Assembly (NCBI RefSeq): GCF_009753675.1
Contig: NZ_WQLV01000002.1
Location: forward strand, 641,127 to 705,126
Direction of reading: 5' to 3'
Length of the DNA stretch: 64,000 nucleotides
From: Parasedimentitalea huanghaiensis
GTDB taxonomy: Bacteria; Pseudomonadota; Alphaproteobacteria; Rhodobacterales; Rhodobacteraceae
Shown: piece after piece, positions 27,190 to 37,335 of the stretch
Numbering within the stretch: position 1 is the stretch's first letter
Layout of the letters: the number at the start of each line of letters is the position of its first letter
Notes under the pieces: model-generated
Told to the model about the DNA's origin: nothing
Seen by the model: only the letters and a program-made list of their open reading frames with translations
Databases searched by the model: none
Program-made: the position numbers and the translations under genes

Positions 27190-27276
27190 CTGGGGCTTTG
27201 CCCCAGACCCCAGGATATTGTCGGCTAGATGAAGCAAGGATCCTGCATTCATCTAGCTATAAATATCCCGGGGGAG
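27190..27276. repeat. Dispersed intergenic repeat, family B, copy 2, with hairpins
   Basis: The hairpin CTGGGGC-TTT-GCCCCAG (27190-27206) is followed by an inverted partial copy (27211-27234: GGATAT then CTAGATGAAG) and a direct copy (27247-27276: ATTCATCTAGC then ATATCC and a G-run) of the motif at 5719-5748. A second small hairpin GCTGC/GCAGC lies just after it. The element separates convergent dapD and hutU and may terminate both. Confidence 0.6.
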
Positions 27277-27307
27277 CTGCTTGCAGCGGGGGCAGAGCCC
27301 CGATTGG

Positions 27308-28975
27308 TTAGAGAATACCTGGTAGGTTCAACCCATGCTCACGGGCGTGATCTTTGGCTATGTCGTATCCTGCATCCGCATGGCGCATGACACCTGTAGC
27401 AGGATCATTCCATAGCACACGGCCTACGCGGCGGTCGGCATCTTCTGTCCCATCACAACATATGACCACACCCGAGTGTTGCGAGAAGCCCATACCAACA
27501 CCACCACCATGGTGAAGTGAAACCCAAGTGGCACCAGATGCGGTGTTCAGCAACGCATTTAGCAACGGCCAGTCAGATACGGCGTCTGACCCATCCATCA
27601 TAGATTCGGTTTCACGGTTGGGTGAGGCTACAGACCCCGAATCTAGGTGATCGCGACCAATCACTACCGGCGCGGACAACTCACCAGTGCGCACCATTTC
27701 ATTGAAGGCCAGCCCCGCCTTATGCCGATCCCCAAGACCAATCCAGCAGATCCGTGCTGGCAGACCTTGAAACGCGATACGATCCTGCGCCATGTCGAGC
27801 CAGTTGTGCAGATCTTTGTTATCCGGAAACAGCTCTTTCATTTTGGCGTCAGTCTTGCGGATATCTTCTGGATCCCCTGACAGAGCTACCCAACGAAACG
27901 GGCCAATTCCACGGCAAAACAGTGGTCGGATGTATGCAGGGACAAAGCCAGGGAAATCAAAAGCGTTTTCCAAACCTTCCTCTAACGCCATCTGCCTGAT
28001 ATTATTGCCATAGTCGACGGTTGGAATGCCGCGAGCATGAAACTCGCACATCGCCTCAACCTGTACCTTCATGCTGGCACGAGCAGCTTTATCCACTCCT
28101 TTAGGATCACTTTCGCGACGGGTTTTCCATTCTCCCATGGTCCAGCCCATCGGCAAATAGCCATTTACCGGGTCATGTGCCGAAGTTTGATCTGTCACGA
28201 TATCTGGGCGCACACCGCGTTTGACCAGTTCAGGGAAAATCTCGGCAGCATTGCCCAAAAGGCCGACCGACTTAGCTTCACCTGCTGCGGTCCAGCGGTC
28301 GATCATTTCTAGAGCTTCGTCGAGCGTTTCTGCCTTTTCGTCCAAATATTTGGTACGCAGACGGAAGTCGATGCTGTCGGGATTACACTCCACCGCGAGA
28401 CAACTTGCCCCTGCCATCACAGCTGCCAAAGGCTGTGCGCCACCCATACCACCTAGACCGCCGGTAAGAACCCACTTGCCGGTCAGGTCACCGTTGTAGT
28501 GCTGACGACCCGCTTCTGCAAAAGTTTCATAGGTACCCTGCACGATGCCTTGGGTGCCGATGTAGATCCATGACCCTGCGGTCATTTGGCCGTACATCAT
28601 CAGGCCCTTTTTATCGAGCTCATTGAAGTGATCCCAATTGGCCCAGTGTGGCACCAGATTTGAATTCGCGATGAGCACCCGTGGCGCGTCTTTGTGGGTT
28701 TGAAAAACCCCAACCGGCTTACCGGATTGGACTAGAAGGGTTTGATCCTCCTCCAGTGATTTCAAGCTGTCGACAATCATGTCGAAATCTTTCCAGGTGC
28801 GCGCCGCGCGGCCAATACCGCCATAGACGACCAGCTCATGCGGGTTTTCTGCAACATCTGGATGTAGATTGTTCATCAGCATCCGCATTGGTGCCTCAGT
28901 CATCCAGGACTTGGCCGTGATTTCAGTGCCGGTTGGTGGATAGATGTCGCGAGTGTTTTTGCGGGGATCGCTCAT
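27308..28975 (-). CDS. hutU: Urocanate hydratase
   Basis: A 555-residue NAD-dependent urocanase, the second step of histidine degradation (urocanate to imidazolone propionate). It shows the conserved N-terminal [11 protein letters not shown], the NAD-site [13 protein letters not shown], and the active-site Cys segment [15 protein letters not shown]. The length equals the family norm. It is the last gene of the minus-strand unit hutI-hutH-hutG-hutU; its ATG overlaps the hutG stop by four bases. Confidence 0.97.
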   Translation of the reverse strand: MSDPRKNTRDIYPPTGTEITAKSWMTEAPMRMLMNNLHPDVAENPHELVVYGGIGRAARTWKDFDMIVDSLKSLEEDQTLLVQSGKPVGVFQTHKDAPRVLIANSNLVPHWANWDHFNELDKKGLMMYGQMTAGSWIYIGTQGIVQGTYETFAEAGRQHYNGDLTGKWVLTGGLGGMGGAQPLAAVMAGASCLAVECNPDSIDFRLRTKYLDEKAETLDEALEMIDRWTAAGEAKSVGLLGNAAEIFPELVKRGVRPDIVTDQTSAHDPVNGYLPMGWTMGEWKTRRESDPKGVDKAARASMKVQVEAMCEFHARGIPTVDYGNNIRQMALEEGLENAFDFPGFVPAYIRPLFCRGIGPFRWVALSGDPEDIRKTDAKMKELFPDNKDLHNWLDMAQDRIAFQGLPARICWIGLGDRHKAGLAFNEMVRTGELSAPVVIGRDHLDSGSVASPNRETESMMDGSDAVSDWPLLNALLNTASGATWVSLHHGGGVGMGFSQHSGVVICCDGTEDADRRVGRVLWNDPATGVMRHADAGYDIAKDHAREHGLNLPGIL

Positions 28976-29754
28976 GTCGGTCTCCAGTTTTTCAGGTCAG
29001 TGAGAATGTCGGTGAGATGGGTGCGCAGAGTGTCAGCCCTGTCAGGAATCATAGCCCAGGGTGGTATTTCGGCGCAGTATGTTGCCTGCGCCAGTTCCAT
29101 CTGGATAGCATGTTGCCCCTTGGCTGGATGGCCGTAGTGACGTGTGGTCCAGCCGCCCTTAAAGCGGCCATTTTGAACACTGGAATAGCCCGATGCTGCG
29201 GTACATCTGTTTGCCACCAGTGTTTCGATTGCACCATCACATGTCGTGCCCAAATTTGTTCCTATATTGAAATCTGGCAACCGCCCCTGAAACAGAAACG
29301 GGATGTCACCGCGGATCGAGTGACAGTCATACAGAATGACAAATCCATGGATCGCCTTGACCCGTTCCAGCTCACCCTGCAAAGCCGCGTGATACGGCGT
29401 ATGATAAAGATCACGGCGCCGCGAAATTTCTGTTGCAGTTGGTTCAGCACCAGATTGATAAATTGACTGGCCATCAAAGTCAGTGAGCGGGCACAACGTA
29501 GTCGTATTCTGTCCGGGGTACAGGGACTCTCCTGCCGGGTCACGGTTTACATCGATCACGTAGCGGTGGATGGGCGTACGTACGCTGGTGATATCGGCAA
29601 CCAGCCCTGCATAAAGTTCATGAATATGCCAGTCAGTGTCCGCAAGCGCCTGTCCGGTCTCGTTCAACCCACCCCAGATTTCAGGTGGCACCTCGGTTCC
29701 TGTGTGAGGCAACCCCAACACCACTGGGCTGCTGCCTTGGATCGTTTCGATCAT
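28972..29754 (-). CDS. hutG: N-formylglutamate deformylase/amidohydrolase
   Basis: A 260-residue formylglutamate amidohydrolase that releases formate from N-formylglutamate, giving glutamate. Visible zinc-site segments are [10 protein letters not shown] near residue 16, [17 protein letters not shown], and [14 protein letters not shown]; a C-terminal [12 protein letters not shown] also fits. This is the formylglutamate type, not the arginase-like formiminoglutamase also called HutG. It matches the presence of hutF, which makes its substrate. ATGA overlaps occur at both ends (with hutH and hutU). Confidence 0.94.
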   Translation of the reverse strand: MIETIQGSSPVVLGLPHTGTEVPPEIWGGLNETGQALADTDWHIHELYAGLVADITSVRTPIHRYVIDVNRDPAGESLYPGQNTTTLCPLTDFDGQSIYQSGAEPTATEISRRRDLYHTPYHAALQGELERVKAIHGFVILYDCHSIRGDIPFLFQGRLPDFNIGTNLGTTCDGAIETLVANRCTAASGYSSVQNGRFKGGWTTRHYGHPAKGQHAIQMELAQATYCAEIPPWAMIPDRADTLRTHLTDILTDLKNWRPT

Positions 29755-31274
29755 GCGGCGACCTCCAACCCGGCAGCTGTCGCCACCTTTCCATCGCGCA
29801 CCATTGTGCTGGCGGTTTCGATGTCCGGAGCCAAATACCGATCTTCCCCCAGTGTCGGAACTTGGGTCCGCAACATGGCAATCACATCGTTCAGTTTGGT
29901 TGATGTAGCCAGAGGTGCACGGGCTTCGACCCCTTGTGCAGCGCAGAGGAATTCAACGCCCAATATCACCGATAGATTGTCATTCATGCGTCCTAGCCGC
30001 AGCGCACCATGGGCGGCCATCGAAACATGATCCTCTTGGTTGGCCGAGGTGGGCGTGCTGTCGGTAACACACGGGTTGGCGAGATGCTTGTTCTCACTCA
30101 TCAATGCAGCGGTGGTGACTTCAGCAATCATAAACCCAGAATTGAGACCTGGATTCGGTGTCAGAAATGGCGGTAGGTCGTAGCTGAGAGTTGGGTCAAC
30201 CATGAGAGCCACCCGGCGTTGGGCGATAGCGCCAATCTCTGCCAGAGCCAGCGCAATCTGGTCAGCTGCAAAACCTACATATTCCGCATGGAAGTTTCCG
30301 CCCGAGACAATACGGCCTTCATTTACCAAAACGAGCGGGTTATCGGTCACTGCGTTAGCTTCGATTTCGAGTGTATTGGCGGCCATTCGCAACACATCTA
30401 ATGCAGCGCCTAAAACCTGTGGCTGACAACGAATGCAATATGGGTCCTGTACCCGAGTGTCATCTTCGCGGTGACTTTCGCGGATCTCAGATCCTTCCAT
30501 AACTGTTCGCATTTCGCGAGCAACATCGATCTGTCCAGCATGTCCACGCAATGAATGAATGTCAGCCAACAGCGGCGCAGTTGAACCCATTATCGCGTCA
30601 GTACTAAGCGCAGCAATAACCATTGAGGCCTCGGCCATACGCCAGCCATCGAACAGCCCAGCAAGGGCGCATGCAGTCGAAAATTGGGTTCCGTTAATCA
30701 GGCCCAGACCTTCTTTTGGACCCAGAACTATTGGCTCTAAACCGGCTTTTTCCAGAGCCTCTTGGCTGGTCATGCGGATGCCTTCATAGGTGGCTTCGCC
30801 CGCGCCAATCATTGCCGCCGCCATATGTGCCAGTGGCGCCAAGTCGCCTGAAGCCCCGACCGACCCCTGTGAGGGGACAACGGGAATGACCCCATGCGCC
30901 AGCATCTGTTCAATCTGTTCTATTACCAGCCACCGTACGCCGGAAGCGCCGCGCCCCATCGACAGCAGCTTGAGCGTCATCATCAACCGCACCTTGTCTT
31001 CGGGCAGTGAGTCGCCAACGCCACAGCAATGCGACAGGATCAAATTCCGCTGCAGTGTGGTCGTATCTTCGGGCGCAATTTTTTTGCTGGCGAGTTTCCC
31101 AAAACCGGTGTTGATGCCATAAACAGCCTCTTCCCCAGCCGCAGCGTTTGCCACCATTTGTGCAGCGGCTTCAACAGCCGGGCGTGCGCTGTCATGCAGC
31201 TGTGCCGAGGTTTGATTACGGTAGATGTCTTTTAGCGTGGCAAGGGTTACCGCGCCGGGCATTAACGAGATCAT
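29751..31274 (-). CDS. hutH: Histidine ammonia-lyase
   Basis: A 507-residue MIO-containing lyase that turns histidine into urocanate and ammonia. The Ala-Ser-Gly that cyclises to the MIO group is residues 141-143 in [15 protein letters not shown]. Tyr52 is in VYGINTGFG, and [13 protein letters not shown] is near the C-terminus. The start at 31274 overlaps the hutI stop by four bases; an internal Met at residue 5 is a minor alternative. It catalyses the first step of the pathway encoded around it. Confidence 0.97.
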   Translation of the reverse strand: MISLMPGAVTLATLKDIYRNQTSAQLHDSARPAVEAAAQMVANAAAGEEAVYGINTGFGKLASKKIAPEDTTTLQRNLILSHCCGVGDSLPEDKVRLMMTLKLLSMGRGASGVRWLVIEQIEQMLAHGVIPVVPSQGSVGASGDLAPLAHMAAAMIGAGEATYEGIRMTSQEALEKAGLEPIVLGPKEGLGLINGTQFSTACALAGLFDGWRMAEASMVIAALSTDAIMGSTAPLLADIHSLRGHAGQIDVAREMRTVMEGSEIRESHREDDTRVQDPYCIRCQPQVLGAALDVLRMAANTLEIEANAVTDNPLVLVNEGRIVSGGNFHAEYVGFAADQIALALAEIGAIAQRRVALMVDPTLSYDLPPFLTPNPGLNSGFMIAEVTTAALMSENKHLANPCVTDSTPTSANQEDHVSMAAHGALRLGRMNDNLSVILGVEFLCAAQGVEARAPLATSTKLNDVIAMLRTQVPTLGEDRYLAPDIETASTMVRDGKVATAAGLEVAA

Positions 31275-32485
31275 AGTTCACCTTTATGGATACGTGCGTA
31301 GAGCGGATTAAAGCCAATCCGATAAGCGAGCTCTGCCGGGGTTTTGACATCCCAGACCGCCAAATCAGCCTGCAATCCCGGCGCAACTTGGCCCCGGTTA
31401 GCCATACCCAGAGCACGAGCTGCATTGCAGGTTACACCAGCCAATGCCTCTGCCGGGGTCATGCGGAACAAGGTGCACCCCATATTCATTGCCAATAGCA
31501 GAGAGGTCATCGGCGAAGAGCCGGGGTTGCAATCGGTTGCCAATGCCATTGGCACACCGTGGCTGCGAAAGTGTTCAATTGGTGGGGCCTGCGTTTCGCG
31601 CAGGGTGTAAAAGGCGCCGGGCAGTATCACTGCAACAGAGCCAGAGGCCGCCATTGCCTCTGCATCTTGTTCATTGGCGTATTCTACATGGTCAACAGAC
31701 AGCGCGCCATATCGGGCAGCCAGTAAGGTGCCACCCTGATGGCTTAGCTGTTCTGCGTGCAACTTGACTGGCAGGTCTAATTCCTGCGCTACCTTGAATA
31801 CCCGCTCGATCTGTTCCGGGCCAAAGGCGATACCTTCGCAGAATCCGTCAACAGCATCTACCAGCCCCTCTGCATGTGCAGCGCGTAGTGCTGGAATGCA
31901 GACCTCGCTGATATAGTCATCATCGCGACCTTTGTATTCGGCAGGAGCCGCGTGGGCCCCAAGAAACGTGGTTTTGATGGTCACGGGGCGCAGCTTGGCC
32001 AATTGCCGCGCTGCTCGCAGCATTGTCAGTTCGGTATCGTGGTCCAGACCATATCCGGATTTCACTTCTACCACAGTGACCCCTTCAGCGATCAAAGCAT
32101 CGAGACGCGGCAATGCTGAGGCCACCAAGTCATCTAATGTCGCCGCACGGGTGGCCGAAACGGTTGAAACAATACCACCGCCTGCCCGCGCCACTTCTTC
32201 GTAGCTGGCTCCGTTCAGGCGCATTTCGAACTCTTGCGCCCGATCGCCCCCAAACACCACATGGGTATGGCAATCAATTAGACCGGGCGTGACCAGTCGA
32301 CCGCCCATATCCCTCACCGTCCAGTCGGCATAGATTTCGGGCAAATCAGCCGCCGCACCAACCCACCGGATCTTTCCATCGGCAACAACCACCGCTCCCG
32401 CAAGTATCATTCCGTACGGCTCGACTTCTGGTGTCATCGTGGCCACGTTTACATTGGCCAGAACATACTGGGATGTTTCTTTCAT
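31271..32485 (-). CDS. hutI: Imidazolonepropionase
   Basis: A 404-residue amidohydrolase that opens imidazolone propionate to formiminoglutamate. The metal site has the HTH motif in [11 protein letters not shown]; downstream are the His of [22 protein letters not shown] and the Asp of [11 protein letters not shown]. The start at 32485 ([14 protein letters not shown]) has GGGCGGA just upstream; the frame is open for 21 more codons that cross the operator, so a longer form is unlikely. It is the first gene of the minus-strand hut unit and is divergent from hutF across 74 bases. Confidence 0.95.
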   Translation of the reverse strand: MKETSQYVLANVNVATMTPEVEPYGMILAGAVVVADGKIRWVGAAADLPEIYADWTVRDMGGRLVTPGLIDCHTHVVFGGDRAQEFEMRLNGASYEEVARAGGGIVSTVSATRAATLDDLVASALPRLDALIAEGVTVVEVKSGYGLDHDTELTMLRAARQLAKLRPVTIKTTFLGAHAAPAEYKGRDDDYISEVCIPALRAAHAEGLVDAVDGFCEGIAFGPEQIERVFKVAQELDLPVKLHAEQLSHQGGTLLAARYGALSVDHVEYANEQDAEAMAASGSVAVILPGAFYTLRETQAPPIEHFRSHGVPMALATDCNPGSSPMTSLLLAMNMGCTLFRMTPAEALAGVTCNAARALGMANRGQVAPGLQADLAVWDVKTPAELAYRIGFNPLYARIHKGEL

Positions 32486-32534
32486 TCCGCCCTCGCAAAT
32501 CTCTTGATGAGGGGAAGGTATGAGATTAACATCA

Positions 32535-32550
32535 TTATGTCTATACATAA
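32535..32550. promoter_or_regulatory. Palindromic hut operator (probable HutC site)
   Basis: TTATGT-4-ACATAA lies between the divergent hutI and hutF starts, nine bases before hutF. The minus strand contains TGTATAGACA, which resembles the published HutC box as I recall it. One site could control both directions. Confidence 0.65.
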
Positions 32551-32559
32551 GAGGGTCAC

Positions 32560-33927
32560 ATGCAGACTATATTCGCCAAACGCGCCTGTACTCCTGACGG
32601 CTGGGTTCACGACTTGCGGCTGACCCACGATATGGGGCAGATCACTGCACTGCAGATCGACACAGCTGCGCAACCTGGCGATATGCTTGTCGACACCCTA
32701 CTCCCCTCGCTGGGAAACCTGCATTCACATAGCTTTCAGCGGGCAATGGCAGGGATGACCGAAGTTCGAGCCGCTGGAAAGGATAGCTTCTGGACCTGGC
32801 GGAAGCTGATGTACCAATTTGTGGAGCATGTAACTCCGGAACAATACCAAGCTATAGCGGCCTTAGTGTTTATGGAGATGCAGGAAGCTGGTTATGCTTC
32901 AGTCGGTGAGTTTCACTATGTGCATCACCAACCCGGTGGGACACGGTATGGTTCGGTAAGTGAACTGAGCCAGAGGGTCTTTGCCGCTGCCAACGAAACA
33001 GGAATTGGTCTAACTCATCTGCCAGTTCTTTATAGCTATGGCGGTGCGGGTGAGGCCGAATTGGGTGGCGGTCAAAAGAGATTTGGAAACACCGTCGACC
33101 AATATAGCAATCTGGTAACTGAGACCCGACAGCTTGCAACGTCCCTTTTACCCGGCGATGCCCGAGTGGGTATCGCACCACATTCCCTTCGGGCCACCTG
33201 CCCCAATGATCTAAAAGAGGTTTTGGCACTTCAACTTGGTAACCCTGCACACATCCACATCGCAGAGCAGCCCAAAGAAGTTGCTGATGTTGAGGCTTGG
33301 CTGGGTGCAAGACCAGTAGAGTGGCTGTTACAGAATGCACCGATTGACGACACATGGTGCCTGATCCACGCCACCCATATGACCAAAGCAGAAACTCAAG
33401 GTATGGCACAGTCTGGCGCTGTGGCTGGCTTGTGTCCAATCACCGAAGCCAACCTGGGTGACGGCCCATTCAACGGCGTTGAATATCTGGCTCACGGCGG
33501 TTCTTTTGGCATTGGTTCAGATTCAAATGTACGGATTTCGCTGCCTGAAGAGCTGCGAATGCTGGAGTATTCACAGCGGTTACGTGATCTCAGTCGTAAC
33601 GTAATCATCCCCGGCGAGGGCTCGGTGGGCGAAACCCTTTATCTGGGCGCGGCTGCCGGAGGCGCCCAGGCACTCGGCCGCAAGGCTGGGCAGATCGAGG
33701 TGGGCGCATTGGCAGATCTGGTAGCAATTGATAGCACCACTCCTGCACTATGCGCGCTGCGCGACGATCAGATTCTCGATGGTCTATGCTTTGCCTCCGG
33801 AGATAACCTTGTCACCGATCTATGGTCTGCGGGGCGCCACCAAGTGCAGAGCGGACGTCATGTGTCGCGCGAGGCCATTGTCACCAAATATCGTCAGGCT
33901 ATCCACAGCTTGCTGTCGGCAATTTAG
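32560..33927 (+). CDS. hutF: Formimidoylglutamate deiminase
   Basis: A 455-residue amidohydrolase-superfamily enzyme that deiminates formiminoglutamate to N-formylglutamate and ammonia. The metal motif is [11 protein letters not shown]; later residues include [11 protein letters not shown] and the Asp of [11 protein letters not shown]. Its presence means histidine is degraded by the five-step route that ends in HutG (formate release). It is divergent from hutI. Its stop overlaps the hutD stop by three bases on the other strand (33924-33927). Confidence 0.95.
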   Translation: MQTIFAKRACTPDGWVHDLRLTHDMGQITALQIDTAAQPGDMLVDTLLPSLGNLHSHSFQRAMAGMTEVRAAGKDSFWTWRKLMYQFVEHVTPEQYQAIAALVFMEMQEAGYASVGEFHYVHHQPGGTRYGSVSELSQRVFAAANETGIGLTHLPVLYSYGGAGEAELGGGQKRFGNTVDQYSNLVTETRQLATSLLPGDARVGIAPHSLRATCPNDLKEVLALQLGNPAHIHIAEQPKEVADVEAWLGARPVEWLLQNAPIDDTWCLIHATHMTKAETQGMAQSGAVAGLCPITEANLGDGPFNGVEYLAHGGSFGIGSDSNVRISLPEELRMLEYSQRLRDLSRNVIIPGEGSVGETLYLGAAAGGAQALGRKAGQIEVGALADLVAIDSTTPALCALRDDQILDGLCFASGDNLVTDLWSAGRHQVQSGRHVSREAIVTKYRQAIHSLLSAI

Positions 33928-34457
33928 GTCTGCACGAAACAGATATGCAGCACCACCCCGCCATCGGATACTTCACCGGTGGCGGGACCGTTCAATACCA
34001 ATCCTTCGTACTTGGAAAAACATCCAGCTGCACCAAGGTCCATCTCTCCTGCCAAGACGAATAGGGCGTGCTCTCCGACATCCGCAATCATGGTGCCTGT
34101 GGTGTGTAGATGAGCTGTTGCCTGAACCCGTCTGGGGTCGAAAATTACGTTAAAGGCCCGACATGGACCATCTGCCAGCTGCGCATCAAGCTTAAGGCCC
34201 CCATCAAACGACACAGGCTGAAATGGCTTAGCCAAAAGGGTATTGCCATCACCTGAAAGACAAAGCCCCTGTCCCGCTACTATCGTGTGGATTCGGCACA
34301 GACCTGGAAAGATCGAAAATGGGCCGTCTTTTTCGATATTCGCCAAGCTTAGCCGCCATATTAGTTCCGCCGCCTCGACACGCTGACCCAACTCATGAGT
34401 AGTTCCACCACCGTTTTTCCACTGTACCGCTGCAGATTGGTTGATAGATAGGCGCAT
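33924..34457 (-). CDS. hutD: HutD family cupin-like protein
   Basis: A 177-residue bicupin-like HutD protein. NGGGTTHELGQ near the N-terminus and the pattern WRLSLANIEKDGPFSIFPG are family marks. HutD is thought to bind formylglutamate and tune the hut pathway, based on work in Pseudomonas (recalled). The start at 34457 (MRLSINQSAAVQW) has AAGGA seven bases upstream; twelve more upstream codons are open. It is convergent with hutF and divergent from hutC. Confidence 0.88.
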   Translation of the reverse strand: MRLSINQSAAVQWKNGGGTTHELGQRVEAAELIWRLSLANIEKDGPFSIFPGLCRIHTIVAGQGLCLSGDGNTLLAKPFQPVSFDGGLKLDAQLADGPCRAFNVIFDPRRVQATAHLHTTGTMIADVGEHALFVLAGEMDLGAAGCFSKYEGLVLNGPATGEVSDGGVVLHICFVQT

Positions 34458-34480
34458 TTGGGTTCCTTTACATTCCCACT

Positions 34481-34495
34481 TTAATGCAGACATAA
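34481..34495. promoter_or_regulatory. Possible second hut operator (hutD-hutC gap)
   Basis: The minus strand reads TTATGTCTGCATTAA, matching the left arm and centre of the perfect site at 32535-32550 but degenerate on the right. It lies 25-40 bases upstream of the starts of both hutD and hutC, where autoregulation would be expected. Confidence 0.4.
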
Positions 34496-34520
34496 TGCCA
34501 TTAAGCCAGAGCTAACTCCA

Positions 34521-35237
34521 GTGGTAGGGCAACCAGTGACACAACGAAAGAAAACCGGATTTCAGGATGTCCGCAACGAAGTTTTGCGGCGCATTGAAGA
34601 CCGGCACTGGCCGCAGGGTGCGTTGTTGCCAACCGAACTGGAACTGGCAGCGGAGTTTGGCTGCGCCCGCGCCACCGTAAACAGGGCGCTGCGTGAGTTG
34701 GCTGATCGCGGCATAATTGATCGCAAACGTAAAAGCGGTACACGGGTGGCTATGACGCCTGTTAAGCAAGCCAAACTGGATATCGCAGTGGTCCGGCAGC
34801 AGATCGAAGAGATCAATGCGACCTACCGTTACGCATTGGTGATGCGACAGCAAATTACCGCGCCAGCTTGGCTAGCCTCGCAGGTCGGCTTGCAGGCTGG
34901 TGCACAGGTTCTACATTTGCATTGCATGCACTATGCTGACAACAGACCGTTCCAATTCGAAGAACGCTGGATCAACATCGCTGCCGTTCCTGAGGTGGCC
35001 GAAGCCGATTTCAAGGCAATTGGTCCAAATGAATGGTTACTTTCAGAAGTGCCGTTTTCAAACGCTGAAATTACCTTTCTGGCCATTGCTGCAAATGATC
35101 AAATGTCGGAATTTTTGACCTGCCCCCCGGGCGCACCACTATTCCAAATGGAACGCACCACGTGGTTTCAGCAACAACCGGTGACTTTTGTAAGAATGAC
35201 TTTTCATCCCGGTTATAGGATGAGCACACAATACTGA
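34521..35237 (+). CDS. hutC: HutC, GntR-family histidine-utilisation repressor
   Basis: A 238-residue GntR regulator of the HutC subfamily. The N-terminal winged helix-turn-helix is ALLPTELELAAEFGCARATVNRALRELADRGII. The C-terminal UTRA ligand domain includes FEERWINIAAVPEV and ends FHPGYR. In characterised systems urocanate relieves repression. The start is a GTG at 34521 (MVGQPVTQRKK); a second in-frame GTG at 34536 is possible. The genomic position and the palindrome between hutI and hutF support the assignment. Confidence 0.93.
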   Translation: MVGQPVTQRKKTGFQDVRNEVLRRIEDRHWPQGALLPTELELAAEFGCARATVNRALRELADRGIIDRKRKSGTRVAMTPVKQAKLDIAVVRQQIEEINATYRYALVMRQQITAPAWLASQVGLQAGAQVLHLHCMHYADNRPFQFEERWINIAAVPEVAEADFKAIGPNEWLLSEVPFSNAEITFLAIAANDQMSEFLTCPPGAPLFQMERTTWFQQQPVTFVRMTFHPGYRMSTQY

Positions 35238-35241
35238 TCGC

Positions 35242-36816
35242 CTAGTGTAACAACAGCAGACTTTCATGTGATTTCAATGCTGGACGCGCAGAAGGGCCGT
35301 ACCCCTGCCATTTTTCAATTAGATCTATGACTTCAGCCTGTGTTTCAGGATCAAAAGCACCCAGCGTTTCAGCACCAGGATGGTAGCTTTCACTCTCTAA
35401 CCCGTTACCGCAGATGATCTCATGTTGATCAAAAAGCAAATGCACATAAACCACAGGTCTGCCATCGGCCTGCACGCGAATCGAACAGTCATTGACCAGG
35501 TGCTTGGCTTTGATCAGGACTTCGGACTGACCAAACAAAAGCTCCGCACGTTCTGACGCAATCATCACCCGGTGGTTAGGAGACAAGGCGATACAACGGT
35601 GATTGCCCAGCGCACCTGCAGCAAAAACGACCGGCGCGTCTGCCCCCTCGGCGCGGCGGGGGCTGCGACCAATCCAACGTAGCGGTTGTGGCCCATGATC
35701 ACGTGTCTCAACCAAGCATCCGGGTTCCAGCTCTTCAACTGCTATTGGCCCTTCCACCGTATCAATCAAAGTTCCCGCGACAAAACATGCAGCCCCGGGC
35801 AGGCTTGTGTCGGTTGTAACTTCAACAATACCAACATCTGTATTTCCCAAGTCATCTGCGACCGTATAGGTGAAGGTGTTAGCTTCATCGACATCTGTGT
35901 CGTTGGAAATTGCCAACGTACCATCAGCATTCAAGGTGATCTCTTCGCCCGTTGGCAGGACCAAAGTATCACCAGAAGATACAGGATGGCCGTTGATATG
36001 GGTGATGGTTAATGACGTACCTTCTTCGCTGATATCATTGCCCAGAATGTCCAAAGTTTCTGATCCGTCTCCGGAAATGGTTAGGTCGTCATCTAATGCA
36101 ATAAGTTCGACCTGAACGGAATCCCCTGCGATCAACAGGTTAGAATCATACACACCATCACCGGCGTCTGCGATGCCGATACGAATAGTGTTTTCCTCAC
36201 CCGCAATCACAGGTGCCTTAAGGGTCATTGTAATAGTGAACCCGTCCATTTCGGTATTATAAGTATCGTCAGAAGCAGCATTGTCGACATAGAGGTTTTG
36301 GTTCGAACTATTGTTAATATTGTCGATGGAAATATCACCGTCACCAATGGTCAACTCCGCCTGCACGCCATTGACCCAGATACCAACAACATCATTATAT
36401 CCAGCGTTCACATATTCCAGATACTCCTCCGACGAGAAGGTAATCTGCATCGTCAGGACCGAGCCTTCAGGTACAAAAGTGGCATCAAACACTGCAGCAT
36501 CGAACGTTTCCATGCCCGCTAACGCGTCCAGCTCACTGGTTCCATCCAAATGGTTGTTGGTTGATGTATCAGCGCGTAAATTCGCATCTCCGGAACTATT
36601 GGTAATATCAGCAGCATTGCCGGTCGACAGAATGACACCCGTGTCAGATGGCGTGATACCTGACGCCACTGTATCGCCATTGCTATAAATTCCCGAGGCA
36701 GACTGCGCGCCTGAATAGCTAGCGTCGACGATAGAAACGCCATTGCCGAACATGGAATTAGCCATATCCATTGCAGTAGCAGTGGTATCAATTGGGAGCT
36801 CTGAAGCGATGGCCAT
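35242..36816 (-). CDS. Choice-of-anchor L / Hint-domain protein, probably secreted
   Basis: A 524-residue protein with three parts. Residues 10-240 form an acidic beta-rich region of the choice-of-anchor L type (GVILSTGNAADI, FSSEEYLEYVNAGYNDVVGIWVNG). Residues about 245-335 form a cadherin-like/VCBS-like beta domain (TFTYTVADDLGNTDVGIVEV). Residues 344-480 form a Hint domain (Hint_2) starting with the nucleophilic Cys344 in CFVAGTLIDT, with SPNHR (His415) and VHLLFDQHEII. There is no N-terminal signal peptide, so type I-like or other export is likely. Self-cleavage at Cys344 is possible but unproven. It is convergent with hutC. Confidence 0.8.
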   Translation of the reverse strand: MAIASELPIDTTATAMDMANSMFGNGVSIVDASYSGAQSASGIYSNGDTVASGITPSDTGVILSTGNAADITNSSGDANLRADTSTNNHLDGTSELDALAGMETFDAAVFDATFVPEGSVLTMQITFSSEEYLEYVNAGYNDVVGIWVNGVQAELTIGDGDISIDNINNSSNQNLYVDNAASDDTYNTEMDGFTITMTLKAPVIAGEENTIRIGIADAGDGVYDSNLLIAGDSVQVELIALDDDLTISGDGSETLDILGNDISEEGTSLTITHINGHPVSSGDTLVLPTGEEITLNADGTLAISNDTDVDEANTFTYTVADDLGNTDVGIVEVTTDTSLPGAACFVAGTLIDTVEGPIAVEELEPGCLVETRDHGPQPLRWIGRSPRRAEGADAPVVFAAGALGNHRCIALSPNHRVMIASERAELLFGQSEVLIKAKHLVNDCSIRVQADGRPVVYVHLLFDQHEIICGNGLESESYHPGAETLGAFDPETQAEVIDLIEKWQGYGPSARPALKSHESLLLLH

Positions 36817-36972
36817 AACAAATTCCTGATTTAATGCTTTGACCCAATTCCTAGACTACAAAAGTTTCATATTAGAAAACTGCACGACCAGGTCTGCACA
36901 TTGGACTGTCCGTCGCAGACCTTTTTGGGACCCTAGTTGACCGCAGCCCCAGTACAAGGGTATGGCAGCGGC

Positions 36973-37320
36973 ATGGAAAAGAAGAAAATATCCCGCCAGC
37001 AGGTCTACACGCTTGTCGTTCAAATCGGACGCAAAGAGGGCGACGGGCTGCCCAAAGACGCCACTGGTGCGGCTCTAATGATCTATGCCTCGGGCATCGA
37101 CGAAGCCGAAGCCGTGCGTGAAACAGTTGCTATTCTAAAGCAAGCTGACACCTCACCGCTGGATGTCACCGGATATGGCACCCTGGCCGAACGTGAAGCC
37201 GAGGGTCATGAAATCGAAGATGAAGAACGCGAACTGATGCAGCGGGCTCTGGAAGAGAACTCAGTGATTGTTGCGCAGATGACCCCGTTCTTTGGCGACG
37301 AAGACAACACTGTCCACTGA
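36973..37320 (+). CDS. Hypothetical protein (115 aa, acidic C-terminus)
   Basis: A 115-residue soluble protein. The N-terminus is basic (MEKKKISRQQVYTLVVQIGRKEGD), the middle has ALMIYASGIDEAEAVRETVAILKQ, and the C-terminal half is strongly acidic. The start at 36973 follows AAGGG by nine bases; a TTG twelve codons upstream is open. I do not recognise a family; the layout and size recall small conserved proteins of Rhodobacterales. It is convergent with the receptor-like gene and divergent from the Hint-domain gene. Confidence 0.7.
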   Translation: MEKKKISRQQVYTLVVQIGRKEGDGLPKDATGAALMIYASGIDEAEAVRETVAILKQADTSPLDVTGYGTLAEREAEGHEIEDEERELMQRALEENSVIVAQMTPFFGDEDNTVH

Positions 37321-37335
37321 ATGCTTGGTACTGGT

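Noticed and set aside
34521..35237. HutC gene as a generic unassigned GntR
   Set aside because: UTRA ligand domain, position inside the hut cluster and the HutC-like palindrome make the specific call better supported.
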